Shown here in pieces: positions 41,597-50,073 of a stretch of 64,000 bases of DNA. Positions within the stretch are counted from its first letter, which is position 1; the number at the start of each line of letters is the position of its first letter. The translations under genes were made by a program, and so were the position numbers. The notes under the pieces are model-generated. The model was not told the DNA's origin, made no database searches, and saw nothing but the letters and a program-made list of their open reading frames with translations. The DNA is from Saprospiraceae bacterium (GTDB lineage Bacteria > Bacteroidota > Bacteroidia > Chitinophagales > Saprospiraceae). Location of the stretch: assembly GCA_019638385.1 (NCBI GenBank), contig JAHBTW010000001.1, positions 124,001 through 188,000 of the forward strand. The letters run 5' to 3'.

Positions 41597-44233
41597 ATGA
41601 TGACTGCGCGCGACATTCGCAAAACTTTCCTCGAATTCTTTGCTTCCAAAGGACACAAAATCGTGCCCTCTGCTCCTATTGTGAACCGGGACGACCCCAC
41701 TCTTATGTTCACCAATGCTGGGATGAACCAGTTCAAAGACTTTTTTCTCGGTAACAAAACGCCGGATAATCCGCGCATCGCCGATACCCAAAAGTGCATG
41801 CGCGTTTCGGGCAAGCACAACGACCTCGAAGATGTAGGCTACGACGGCACGCACCACACCATGTTTGAAATGCTCGGCAACTGGAGTATCGGCGATTATT
41901 TCAAAGACGAAGCCATTGCATGGAGCTGGGAACTGCTGCACGAAAAATTCGGCATTCCCAAAGACCGCCTTTATGCCACTGTGTTCGGCGGCGATGAAAA
42001 GGAAAACTTGGAACGCGACGACGAATCGCTTGAGTTTTGGCTCCGCTTTCTCCCGCGCGAGCACATCCTGTACGGCAACAAAAAAGATAACTTCTGGGAG
42101 ATGGGCGATACCGGCCCCTGCGGCCCCTGCTCCGAAATACATGTGGACCTGCGCAGCGATGCCGAACGCGCTCAAACGCCGGGCCGGGATTTGGTGAACC
42201 AAGATCATCCCCAAGTGGTGGAAATCTGGAACAACGTGTTCATTCAGTTCAATCGCAAGGCCGACAGCTCGCTTGAACTGCTGCCCGCCAAACATGTGGA
42301 CACCGGAATGGGCTTCGAACGCCTCACGATGGTACTTCAAGGTAAACAATACACCTACGATACAGATATTTTCACCCCCGTCATCCACTTTGTGGAGCAG
42401 GTGAGCGGCAAAAAGTACAACGGCTCTTACGAGCGCTCGGCAAAGAGCGATATTGCCATGCGCGTCATTGCCGACCACATCCGCTCCGTGGCCTTCACCA
42501 TTGCCGACGGGCAGTTGCCCGGCAACGCCGGCGCCGGCTATGTGGTGCGCCGCATTTTGCGCCGCGCCGTGCGCTATTACTACTCCTTCCTCGATATTCG
42601 CGAGCCGTTGCTGCATCGGCTCATCCCCATGCTCGCCGACTGGTTCGACGATGTTTTCCCGGAACTGAAAGCACAGCAGGCGCAAATCGCCAAAATTATC
42701 GAAGGCGAAGAAGCGGCTTTCCTCCACACGCTCGAAAACGGAATCCGACGGTTTGAGGGATTGGACACAACGGGCGGCGTGATACGCGGCGAGGATGCGT
42801 TCGACCTCTTGGATACCTTCGGTTTTCCCATTGACCTCACCCGCCTCATGGCCCAAGAAAAGGGGTTAGAGGTGGACAATGAAGGCTTCGAGCGCGCCCT
42901 TCAGGAGCAAAAGCAACGCTCCCGCGCCGATGCGCAAAAGGAAGTGGGTGACTGGGTGACCGTGACCGGCGGACAGGGCGAGGCCGTCAGTTTTGTAGGA
43001 TACGATACGCTCTCTGTGGAGGGCGCTCGCATACTGCGATACCGCACCGTAAAAGCCAAAGGCAAAGATCAATATCAGATCATACTTGACCGCACGCCTT
43101 TTTACGCCGAAAGCGGTGGGCAGGCGGGCGACACGGGTAAACTATCGGTCGGTGGAGAGGAGCTTTTGGTGTTAGATACCCAAAAGGAAAACGACCTGTT
43201 TATTCACGTCGTCCATAAATTGCCGTCCGATCCTGCTGCGCCGGTTACTGCACAAGTGGACCCCGAAAAGCGCCGGGCGGTATCGAGCAACCACTCGGCC
43301 ACGCACCTCATGCATGCTGCACTGCATCGCATTCTCGGCGCGCATGCCCAGCAAAAAGGACAGGACGTGACGGATGAACGCCTGCGTTTCGACTTTTCCC
43401 ACTTCCAAAAAGTGACCGAAGAGGAAGTGAAAGCTATAGAGGCATTGGTGAATGCCAAAATTCGCGAAAACATTGCATTGGAAGAAGATCGCAACGTTCC
43501 CATCGAAGAAGCGCGCAAGATGGGCGCCATGATGTTGTTTGGGGAAAAATACGGCGAAGAGGTGCGGGTGGTCACGTTCGATAAAGACTTTTCCCGCGAG
43601 TTGTGTGGCGGTACCCATGTATCGGCTACGGGGCAAATCGGATTGTTTAAAATAGTGGCCGAAGGCGCCGTAGCGGCCGGCATTCGCCGCATAGAAGCCG
43701 TAACGGCTGCCGGAGCAGAAGTCTATATAGAACAGGAACTGGAAGAATTGCAAGCACTGCGCGCCGCGCTCAAGAATACCAATAACGCGGTGCAGGCCGT
43801 GCATTCGTTGCAAGACGAAAACAAACAACTGCGCAAAGAATTAGAGCGCCTCATCGCTGCCCAGGCCGGCGCGCTCAAAGGCGAATTGGCCGCTAAAGCG
43901 GAATCCCTCAACGATGCCAACTTCATCGCGGCCATCGTACCGCTCAACGACGCCAACGCCGTCAAAACGCTGGCCTACCAATTGGAAAAAGAATTGGGTA
44001 GTGCGCTGATCGTACTCGGCGCCGTAGTGGGCGACAAGCCTCTGCTCACGGTCATCATCAGTCAAGACTTAGTGGATGCAAAGGGTTTACATGCCGGAAA
44101 CATGGTGCGCGAGTTGGCCAAAGAAATACAAGGCGGCGGTGGTGGCCAGCCTTTCTTCGCTACGGCAGGCGGCAAAGATGCCGGCGGCTTAGAGCGGGCA
44201 ATTGCTAAAGCGAAAGCGTTGGCAGGGAAATAA
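41597..44233 (+). CDS. alaS: Alanine--tRNA ligase
   Basis: An 878-residue class II aminoacyl-tRNA synthetase that charges tRNA-Ala. The N-terminal catalytic core is standard (DIRKTFLEFFASKGHKIVPSAP, then NAGMNQFKDFFLG, and CMRVSGKHNDLEDVGYDGTHHTMFEMLGNWS). The editing domain carries the zinc-type HSATHLMHAAL and CGGTHVSATGQIG motifs, and the C-Ala domain ends with GGGGGQPFFATAGG. Two adjacent ATGs (41597, 41600) are both possible; the family usually starts MTARDIR, favouring the second slightly. Length is normal. Confidence 0.97.
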   Translation: MMTARDIRKTFLEFFASKGHKIVPSAPIVNRDDPTLMFTNAGMNQFKDFFLGNKTPDNPRIADTQKCMRVSGKHNDLEDVGYDGTHHTMFEMLGNWSIGDYFKDEAIAWSWELLHEKFGIPKDRLYATVFGGDEKENLERDDESLEFWLRFLPREHILYGNKKDNFWEMGDTGPCGPCSEIHVDLRSDAERAQTPGRDLVNQDHPQVVEIWNNVFIQFNRKADSSLELLPAKHVDTGMGFERLTMVLQGKQYTYDTDIFTPVIHFVEQVSGKKYNGSYERSAKSDIAMRVIADHIRSVAFTIADGQLPGNAGAGYVVRRILRRAVRYYYSFLDIREPLLHRLIPMLADWFDDVFPELKAQQAQIAKIIEGEEAAFLHTLENGIRRFEGLDTTGGVIRGEDAFDLLDTFGFPIDLTRLMAQEKGLEVDNEGFERALQEQKQRSRADAQKEVGDWVTVTGGQGEAVSFVGYDTLSVEGARILRYRTVKAKGKDQYQIILDRTPFYAESGGQAGDTGKLSVGGEELLVLDTQKENDLFIHVVHKLPSDPAAPVTAQVDPEKRRAVSSNHSATHLMHAALHRILGAHAQQKGQDVTDERLRFDFSHFQKVTEEEVKAIEALVNAKIRENIALEEDRNVPIEEARKMGAMMLFGEKYGEEVRVVTFDKDFSRELCGGTHVSATGQIGLFKIVAEGAVAAGIRRIEAVTAAGAEVYIEQELEELQALRAALKNTNNAVQAVHSLQDENKQLRKELERLIAAQAGALKGELAAKAESLNDANFIAAIVPLNDANAVKTLAYQLEKELGSALIVLGAVVGDKPLLTVIISQDLVDAKGLHAGNMVRELAKEIQGGGGGQPFFATAGGKDAGGLERAIAKAKALAGK

Positions 44234-44293
44234 TTACATCCGCACGCTCGCTGTTTTTTACTCCGATATGGCGCGCAGGTTTTTGAAGGTTTT

Positions 44294-45253
44294 TCACCCC
44301 AATGCAAACTCCAAAGCTCGATACTCCATCCAACTGTATGTCTTTCGATGCAGGGTGAAGCCGACGTGGCCACCCTTTGCCGGGGCTTCCAGAAAGAGAT
44401 AAGGATGATGGCGGCACAGTTCCAGCGGGGTGCATTCGGGCGAGAGGATGGGGTCGTTTTGGGCGTTGACCAACAGTGCGGGTACCCGGATGCCGGCCAT
44501 AAAATTGACTGCCGAAGCATGGCGGTAAAACGCATCCGCATCGGCAAAACCGTTGATGGGCGCAGAAAAGAACTCGTCAAAATCGCGCCAGGTTTTTACT
44601 TTATCGAATTTGGACAGGTCTATGGCTTCAGGGAATTGCGCGGCTTTGTACTCTATTTTTTTGCGGAGTTTGGTATAAAACCGGTTTTTGTAAAACCGAT
44701 TGGTCGGCAGTTCCAGCGTACGGATGCTCGATTCAATATCGCAGGGGGTAGAAAATGCGATGCCTTTTTTCACTGGGTCGGGAATCTGCGCGCCGTGTAC
44801 GCCGAGGTATTTGAGGGTAATACTGCCGCCCATACTGTACCCGATGAGCACGATTTCTTCATAATTACGCGTGCGCAAGGCGTGTCGTATCACCTCCCCG
44901 AAGTCGTCTATTTCGCCGTGATTATACAGGCGCAGTTTTCGGTTCATTTCTCCGCTGCAGGAGCGGCAGTTCCAGGCCAATGCGTCCCAGCCTTGCGCTG
45001 CAAAGAAACGGGCGGCGCCCTGAATATAGCTGCGCCGGGAGTTGCCCTCCAGGCCGTGGGATAAAATAACGAGCCGCTTCGCCCCGCGGTCAAGCCAGTC
45101 CAAATCCACAAAATCGCCATCGGGTAATTCGAGGCGTTCACGCTCGTAAGGTGCCGTTATGCGCCGGGCGAGCGAAGGAATGATGGTTTGCGCATGGCCG
45201 TTCCATTGGTAAAAGGGCGGCCGCAAGTAGGAAGACCGTTCAATCAAAGGCAT
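44294..45253 (-). CDS. Alpha/beta hydrolase of the YheT family
   Basis: A 319-residue hydrolase. The N-terminal YLRPPFYQWNGHAQTIIPSL matches the YheT/ABHD1-3 group. The nucleophile elbow is GYSMGGS (about 143-149), preceded by LVILSHGLEGNSRRSYI (oxyanion region); the acid and base are expected in QNDPILSPE and GGHVGF. Related proteins are lipases/esterases or of unknown substrate. ATG 45253 is used because the conserved N-terminus starts there; the frame stays open upstream into the CotH gene. It is 22 bases downstream of the CotH-like gene on the same strand and converges with alaS. Confidence 0.88.
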   Translation of the reverse strand: MPLIERSSYLRPPFYQWNGHAQTIIPSLARRITAPYERERLELPDGDFVDLDWLDRGAKRLVILSHGLEGNSRRSYIQGAARFFAAQGWDALAWNCRSCSGEMNRKLRLYNHGEIDDFGEVIRHALRTRNYEEIVLIGYSMGGSITLKYLGVHGAQIPDPVKKGIAFSTPCDIESSIRTLELPTNRFYKNRFYTKLRKKIEYKAAQFPEAIDLSKFDKVKTWRDFDEFFSAPINGFADADAFYRHASAVNFMAGIRVPALLVNAQNDPILSPECTPLELCRHHPYLFLEAPAKGGHVGFTLHRKTYSWMEYRALEFALG

Positions 45254-45275
45254 ATCGGCATCCGGATTCGTTCCA

Positions 45276-46997
45276 TTATTTGACCTCGTAGCACTCCAGC
45301 GCGGCGCGGCGCGGAGAGAGTATAGCGCTGCGGTCGTCTTCGGCCACGATGTAGTATTGCATTCCTTTGGCGTAAGGGAGTGTAATGGCCCAGAGGTTGT
45401 CGGCGGCAGCGCCGTCGTTGTGTTCGCCGTCGTCGGAGAGTTCGGTTTTTTGAAAAGCGCCGGCTTTGCCTTGTCGGTAAAACACCCAAACCCGGCGGGC
45501 ATTTTCCACGTTGGCCGTTATGAGTACATCCGTGTTTTGTGCGGTGTGTTTTACCGCTCCCATGCGCGGCGGCTCCTTTTGCAGGAGCGGGTGCGCGGCG
45601 AGGTATTCGGCGCGGCGGCCCATCAGTTGAGCAATGCCGATGATATTCGATTTATCGGCTTTGGCGGTAGAGTCTATGTTTTGGCGAAAGCCCTCATAAT
45701 CATAGAGCTTGTTGAGGTCTTTTTGTACAATGGGATCAACGAGCTTCTGCAATTCCCGTGCGCGCTTGAGGTAGGCGCCGTTGGCAAATTCGTCTTCCAG
45801 CATGGTGCGAATGTGCGCCACATATATTTTTCGCCACAGGTCGTTGGAGAGCAATTGCAGGATAAGCGGGCGCTTGGGGTTGCGCTCTAAATAGTGCAAA
45901 AACGGGCTGAGCGTTTGCATCTTCTCATCGGACAGCGCAGCCTCGTCAATGCCGTTGTGGCGAAAGCCGCCGAAAGCCATGTTGAGATCCCAGATCACGG
46001 GGTGGAAAATGCCGGAACTGTCTTTGTAGAGGTAGTAATTGTGACAAAACTTGCCGAGGTAGCTGTCTAAGTTGAGCGTCAGGTTATTAAAAGCAAGCAT
46101 CCACAGGGCCTGGTCAATATTGAGAACAGACTCCAATTGCTGAGGCGAGCGGTTGAGAATGGCCGTGAAATCAATTAAATCGCTCCAATTACCTTCCTCT
46201 AATTCGTAGAGGCTTTGGTAGCAGAGCGAATCCTCACCGAGATACTGCAAGGAAGCGTGTTCGCTCGGCGGGCAGTTTTTGGGCGGTTTCACGTTCCAGT
46301 CGGAAGGATCGCATTTGATGAGCGTGCCTTTGCCGTTATCGAAATACCGCTGAAGGAAAGGGCGATCTATGGATTCTGTATTGTGATACAGGCCGATGAA
46401 GGCATCGTTGACATAGAGCCGCGCAAAATTGGCTTGCGGCGCTGCCATGTAGCGTCCTGCAATTTCGTAGGCGAGCACCTCGCGCAGAAAGCTGGGGTCG
46501 CGAAAAGCATTGGCCAATTTCACCGCAGTGAAACCGCCGGGCAACTCCAGGTCCTTATCCGTAAAATTGATTTTGATGTTAAACGGCAGTTTGGTAGAAC
46601 CGCTTTTGCGCACGCTAAAGTAGGAACTGTTGCCTTTGTAGCGCACGCCCACGCCTTTGTAGCGTACCCCGTTGATGAGCGCATCGCCGGCGAGGCGCTC
46701 GTCATTGCCGATTTGCTTGAGCGAGTCGAGGATGGTGTCCCAATGCTTTTCCGGGAAATAGAGCTTTACATCCACCACTGTGCCGGCCTTGTAGAAGTCT
46801 TGCGCTTGCGGTTGTGCTTGCGCTTTTGGTTGAGCTTGCACAGATACGGACAGCAGTAGGCAGACAAGGGCAAGTTTTAGCCGACCTGCAACGGACAACA
46901 GAAAAGTCAAAAGGCAAATTGGCAAAGGGCAAAACGGCAACCACGCCAAAGACCTGCCTCTGTGCAGTGCCGGAAAATCATTACTGGTTAATTTCAT
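45276..46997 (-). CDS. CotH-family secreted protein (second of a tandem pair)
   Basis: A CotH-kinase-fold protein of 573 residues from ATG 46997. The CotH core is clear: AGTVVDVKLYFPEKHWDTIL, GVRYKGVGVRYKGNSSYF, FRDPSFLREVLAYEIAGRYM, then NYYLYKDSSGIFHPVIWDLNMAFG. The extreme N-terminus is odd: the codons between 46898 and 46997 read through an intergenic repeat (giving PFCPLPICLLTFLL), while a good signal peptide (SVAGRLKLALVCLLLSVSVQA) begins near a TTG at 46898. The true start may therefore be 46898. It overlaps the paralog upstream by 17 bases if ATG 46997 is used. Whether it phosphorylates a protein is unknown. Confidence 0.85.
   Translation of the reverse strand: MKLTSNDFPALHRGRSLAWLPFCPLPICLLTFLLSVAGRLKLALVCLLLSVSVQAQPKAQAQPQAQDFYKAGTVVDVKLYFPEKHWDTILDSLKQIGNDERLAGDALINGVRYKGVGVRYKGNSSYFSVRKSGSTKLPFNIKINFTDKDLELPGGFTAVKLANAFRDPSFLREVLAYEIAGRYMAAPQANFARLYVNDAFIGLYHNTESIDRPFLQRYFDNGKGTLIKCDPSDWNVKPPKNCPPSEHASLQYLGEDSLCYQSLYELEEGNWSDLIDFTAILNRSPQQLESVLNIDQALWMLAFNNLTLNLDSYLGKFCHNYYLYKDSSGIFHPVIWDLNMAFGGFRHNGIDEAALSDEKMQTLSPFLHYLERNPKRPLILQLLSNDLWRKIYVAHIRTMLEDEFANGAYLKRARELQKLVDPIVQKDLNKLYDYEGFRQNIDSTAKADKSNIIGIAQLMGRRAEYLAAHPLLQKEPPRMGAVKHTAQNTDVLITANVENARRVWVFYRQGKAGAFQKTELSDDGEHNDGAAADNLWAITLPYAKGMQYYIVAEDDRSAILSPRRAALECYEVK
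46893..46945 (-). repeat. TTTGCC-type low-complexity repeat (minus orientation)
   Basis: Read on the minus strand this is GCCCTTTGCCAATTTGCC followed by TTTTGAC, the same word family as in the spacers at 51600-51835 and 54660-54755. It lies where the downstream CotH gene begins. Confidence 0.55.
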
Positions 46998-48603
46998 CCA
47001 AACTGGCTTTGTGAAACTCAAACATATAGCGCGGCGGGTCATAGCTCACCATGCGGGCGTTTTCGGCAAAGATGTAATACTCAATGCTGCGGGCGCCGCC
47101 CACCGGCGCAATGTTGATGCCGTATATACCGTCATTGGCGGATTCGTCTTCGCTTTTGCCGTCGTCGGCCATACCGGCTTCGTTGAAAGGCCCGTTTTCG
47201 TTGAAGCGGTAAAATATTCTCACCCGTTTGGGGAATTCATCCACTCTGGCCTGAATCTTGAAAGTCGTCAGCATCACTGCCGAGAGCCGTTCCCGTCGTT
47301 GCACCTTGATGTCGCTGATGCGGGGCGGAATCACAATTAATTCCGGATGTTTTTTGAGGTAATCTCCTCTGGGCGACATTACTTCTACGATTCCGGGTAT
47401 CTTACTTTTTTTGCCGATGGTGCTTTTCAGGCTTTGGTCAAACTCTGAGAGGGTGTAGGGCCAGCCGGCATCTTTACTCAGGTCGGAGCGGATGAGCGCC
47501 TGCAATTGTTTTGCCCGGGTTTCGTAGCGGTCATTGGTCAGAAAGTCTTTCGTCAATGAAACCATGTGAGAGAGGTACATTTTTTTGTACAGTTCATTGC
47601 TGAGCAATTGGCTGATGAGGGGCCGCTCAGAGTACTCGGCATGAAGCAGCGGGTCCAACTGTACCACCGCGTTGGCCTTGAGATCGGAGCCGATGCCGGT
47701 GTTTTTGTAGCTGCCGAATGCGAGATTCAAATCCCACAGAATGGGCGTGAACTGGCCGGATTGGCTGCGAAACAGAAAATAGTTGGTGCTATGCTGGCCG
47801 GTATAGCTGTTGAGATTGAGCATGACGTTGTTGAAGGCCAGCATCCACAGGGTGCGGTCAACGTGCAATACATTGGCGATATCCTGCGGCCGGTCGCGCA
47901 GGGTTCCGGCCAGATTCATAAGCGGATCGTAGCCCGTACCGTAAACGAGTTCATAGTTCTGCCGGTAGCACTCTGCGGAATTGTCCACTTGCAGAGAGCC
48001 GAAAATGTTGCTGCGGCAACCGGGGATTGCTTTGGAATCGGATTTAACCGTACAGCGGTACATCATACCGCCGGTTTCGTTCAAATGCCGCTGCACAAAA
48101 CTTGCGTCAACGGTTTCGATATTCACAAAAAGACCATAGAGCTTGCCGTTGATGCTCACGCGGGCATAGTTGGCTTTGGGAGCCGGCATGTAGTTGCGGG
48201 CGATTTCAAAGCCCAATACCTCGCGCACCATGCTGGGGTCGCGCAATGCGCTCGACAGAGCAAGGGTGGTATAGCCCTGATGATTCGTGTTTTGATCTAC
48301 GAAATTGAGCACAATATCAAGGCCGTTGCGCAGACTGCCGGGCTGGAAAGAACGGGTGGCGCGGTAACGGATGCCAACATCTTCATATCTTTTTCCGTTT
48401 ACGGTCACATCGCCGAGGAGCATGTTGTCGCCGTTGAAGCGCAGAGAGTCTAAGATGTAGCGCCAGTTTTCCTGTTCAAACTTGATTTGGATGTCTTGTA
48501 TCGTCCCGACATCGTAAAAATCCTTGGGCGTCTGAGCATGGCCGACCTGAAAAGTAGCTACAAATGCCAGAATTGCAGAGAGTTGTAAAAACCGGTTTTT
48601 CAT
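46981..48603 (-). CDS. CotH-family secreted protein (first of a tandem pair)
   Basis: A 540-residue protein with a signal peptide (1-23, ending VGHAQ) and the CotH fold: VGTIQDIQIKFEQENWRYIL, KRYEDVGIRYRATRS, LRDPSMVREVLGFEIARNYM, NYFLFRSQSGQFTPILWDLNLAFGSY. It is clearly paralogous to the downstream gene along its whole length. CotH proteins include a spore-coat protein kinase in Bacillus; in Bacteroidota they are secreted proteins of unknown role. The pair lies divergent from the START-domain gene and upstream of a hydrolase. Confidence 0.88.
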   Translation of the reverse strand: MKNRFLQLSAILAFVATFQVGHAQTPKDFYDVGTIQDIQIKFEQENWRYILDSLRFNGDNMLLGDVTVNGKRYEDVGIRYRATRSFQPGSLRNGLDIVLNFVDQNTNHQGYTTLALSSALRDPSMVREVLGFEIARNYMPAPKANYARVSINGKLYGLFVNIETVDASFVQRHLNETGGMMYRCTVKSDSKAIPGCRSNIFGSLQVDNSAECYRQNYELVYGTGYDPLMNLAGTLRDRPQDIANVLHVDRTLWMLAFNNVMLNLNSYTGQHSTNYFLFRSQSGQFTPILWDLNLAFGSYKNTGIGSDLKANAVVQLDPLLHAEYSERPLISQLLSNELYKKMYLSHMVSLTKDFLTNDRYETRAKQLQALIRSDLSKDAGWPYTLSEFDQSLKSTIGKKSKIPGIVEVMSPRGDYLKKHPELIVIPPRISDIKVQRRERLSAVMLTTFKIQARVDEFPKRVRIFYRFNENGPFNEAGMADDGKSEDESANDGIYGINIAPVGGARSIEYYIFAENARMVSYDPPRYMFEFHKASLDEINQ

Positions 48604-48669
48604 TGGATTGCTGTAATTAGTTGATTTTGCGATGCAATATTAAAAAAATATGGTTAGGAAAATGAGGCT

Positions 48670-48677
48670 TACTTTTG
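48670..48677 (+). promoter_or_regulatory. Bacteroidota -7 box (TACTTTTG) of the START-domain gene
   Basis: TACTTTTG followed by CCC, 40 bases before ATG 48717. It excludes reading the gene from further upstream. Confidence 0.55.
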
Positions 48678-48716
48678 CCCTCGTGATTATTTTTGATGCA
48701 AAGAAAACCCAATACC

Positions 48717-49376
48717 ATGAAAGTGAAAGCATTCTGTTTCATTATTGTCGCGCTTTTTACCACCGCATCCGGTGTGGAGGGGCAAGCGCCCTGGAAGTTG
48801 CGCAAGGAGAAGGACGGCGTTCAGGTCTATTTCCGACAGGCCGAAGATTCCAATATCAAGGAGCTTAAAATTGTCGCCCGCATAGAAGGCTCGCTCGGCG
48901 CCGCCGTTGCCTTTATCGGCGATATTGACAACTTTCCCAACTGGATGGACCACTGCCGGGAGACGCGCTATATAGACAAACGATCGCCTGCCGACTACAC
49001 TTATTACAATCTCACCGACTTTCCCTGGCCGCTCTCCGACCGCGAGTTTGTAATGCGATGCACCACCTGGCAGGACCCCGTTTCTCTGGCGGTTCATTTC
49101 CATTCTGTTGCCGACCCGGAAGCCATTCCGGCGGCCAAAGGTTATGTGCGGGTGAAACAAACTGTATCGCAGTGGAAAATTGAACCCGATGCACCCGGAT
49201 TCATCCGGCTGGAATACTACCTCAAAGCCGATCCCGGCGGCGCCATTCCCGCCTGGATGATCAACATGGCATTAGACAGCGGCCCGCTGAAGGCGTTGTA
49301 CGCTCTCCGCGATGCGGTACGCTCAGAGCCTTATTCCAAACGAAAGCCGGCCTTCATTCGAGAACCGGCCCGTTAG
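48717..49376 (+). CDS. START/SRPBCC-domain secreted protein
   Basis: A 219-residue protein with a signal peptide (about 1-23, ending GVEGQ) and a lipid-binding START-like domain: WKLRKEKDGVQVYFRQ, ARIEGSLGAAVAFIGDIDNFPNWMDHCRETRYID, YNLTDFPWPLSDREFVMRC and the C-terminal helix WMINMALDSGPLKALYALRDAV. Family members bind sterols, phospholipids or other hydrophobic ligands; in bacteria the ligand is rarely known. The 3' end overlaps the convergent lysoplasmalogenase by 23 bases. I chose the ATG that opens with the signal peptide. Confidence 0.87.
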   Translation: MKVKAFCFIIVALFTTASGVEGQAPWKLRKEKDGVQVYFRQAEDSNIKELKIVARIEGSLGAAVAFIGDIDNFPNWMDHCRETRYIDKRSPADYTYYNLTDFPWPLSDREFVMRCTTWQDPVSLAVHFHSVADPEAIPAAKGYVRVKQTVSQWKIEPDAPGFIRLEYYLKADPGGAIPAWMINMALDSGPLKALYALRDAVRSEPYSKRKPAFIREPAR

Positions 49377-50022
49377 TACTGGACTCAATGCCCAACACAC
49401 CCCTCACAATGGCATACTGCGCAAAGAGGTAGGTACTCATAATCCACAAAGCAGATAAGGGCAGGGGGGCGTAAAACTTGTTCCAGGCCAACAGGCTGTC
49501 AGACAACACGAACGATAACGCGCCGCCCGCAATCCACACCCAAGCGCTCGCCGGCCAATGCGAACGGCCCCGCAGCGCCATGGCCAGCATAGCCCCGATG
49601 ATGAGCGAATACAGGATCACCGGAATTTTTAGCGCACCCAAATGCGGCAGCAATACGATCACAAAACCAATCAGATACACCCCCAGTAACGCCCATGCCA
49701 TCCACGGGTAGGGTTTCGTTTTGGCCCGGCTCGTAACGGCCCGGTGAAACAGCGCGATGTACAACAGGTGCGCGAGGAGAAACGCGACCAATCCCAAAAT
49801 GAACTGAAACCCGATGACCACATCGCCTACCCAGGAAAAGAACAATGCGCCGAGGAGCAGCGCCTTATCCGGCCAGGTTGGCGACCGCCACACAGCGGCC
49901 ATCAACAAAGGCAGGAGCAGCGCCTTGAAAATGAGTTGGGCCGTGTCCGGCAATACAAATAGCCCGGCGAGATAGGCTGCACAGGCCACGAGGTAAATGC
50001 GGAGGATGGAAGAGGCGGTCAT
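49354..50022 (-). CDS. Lysoplasmalogenase (YhhN/TMEM86 family)
   Basis: A 222-residue membrane protein with about eight hydrophobic helices. The family marks are GALFFSWVGDVVIGFQFILGLVAFLLAHLLYIALF (about 60-95) and GGALSFVLSDSLLAWNKF (about 166-183), with conserved Asp and Asn residues. YhhN/TMEM86 proteins hydrolyse the vinyl-ether bond of lysoplasmalogens; whether this organism makes plasmalogens is not shown here. It converges with the START-domain gene, sharing 23 bases at the ends. Confidence 0.85.
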   Translation of the reverse strand: MTASSILRIYLVACAAYLAGLFVLPDTAQLIFKALLLPLLMAAVWRSPTWPDKALLLGALFFSWVGDVVIGFQFILGLVAFLLAHLLYIALFHRAVTSRAKTKPYPWMAWALLGVYLIGFVIVLLPHLGALKIPVILYSLIIGAMLAMALRGRSHWPASAWVWIAGGALSFVLSDSLLAWNKFYAPLPLSALWIMSTYLFAQYAIVRGVLGIESSTNGPVLE

Positions 50023-50073
50023 GGTTGTGTCTTTAGCTTCGAGCTGTGAGTTGTTGACGATTTTAACTTACAC

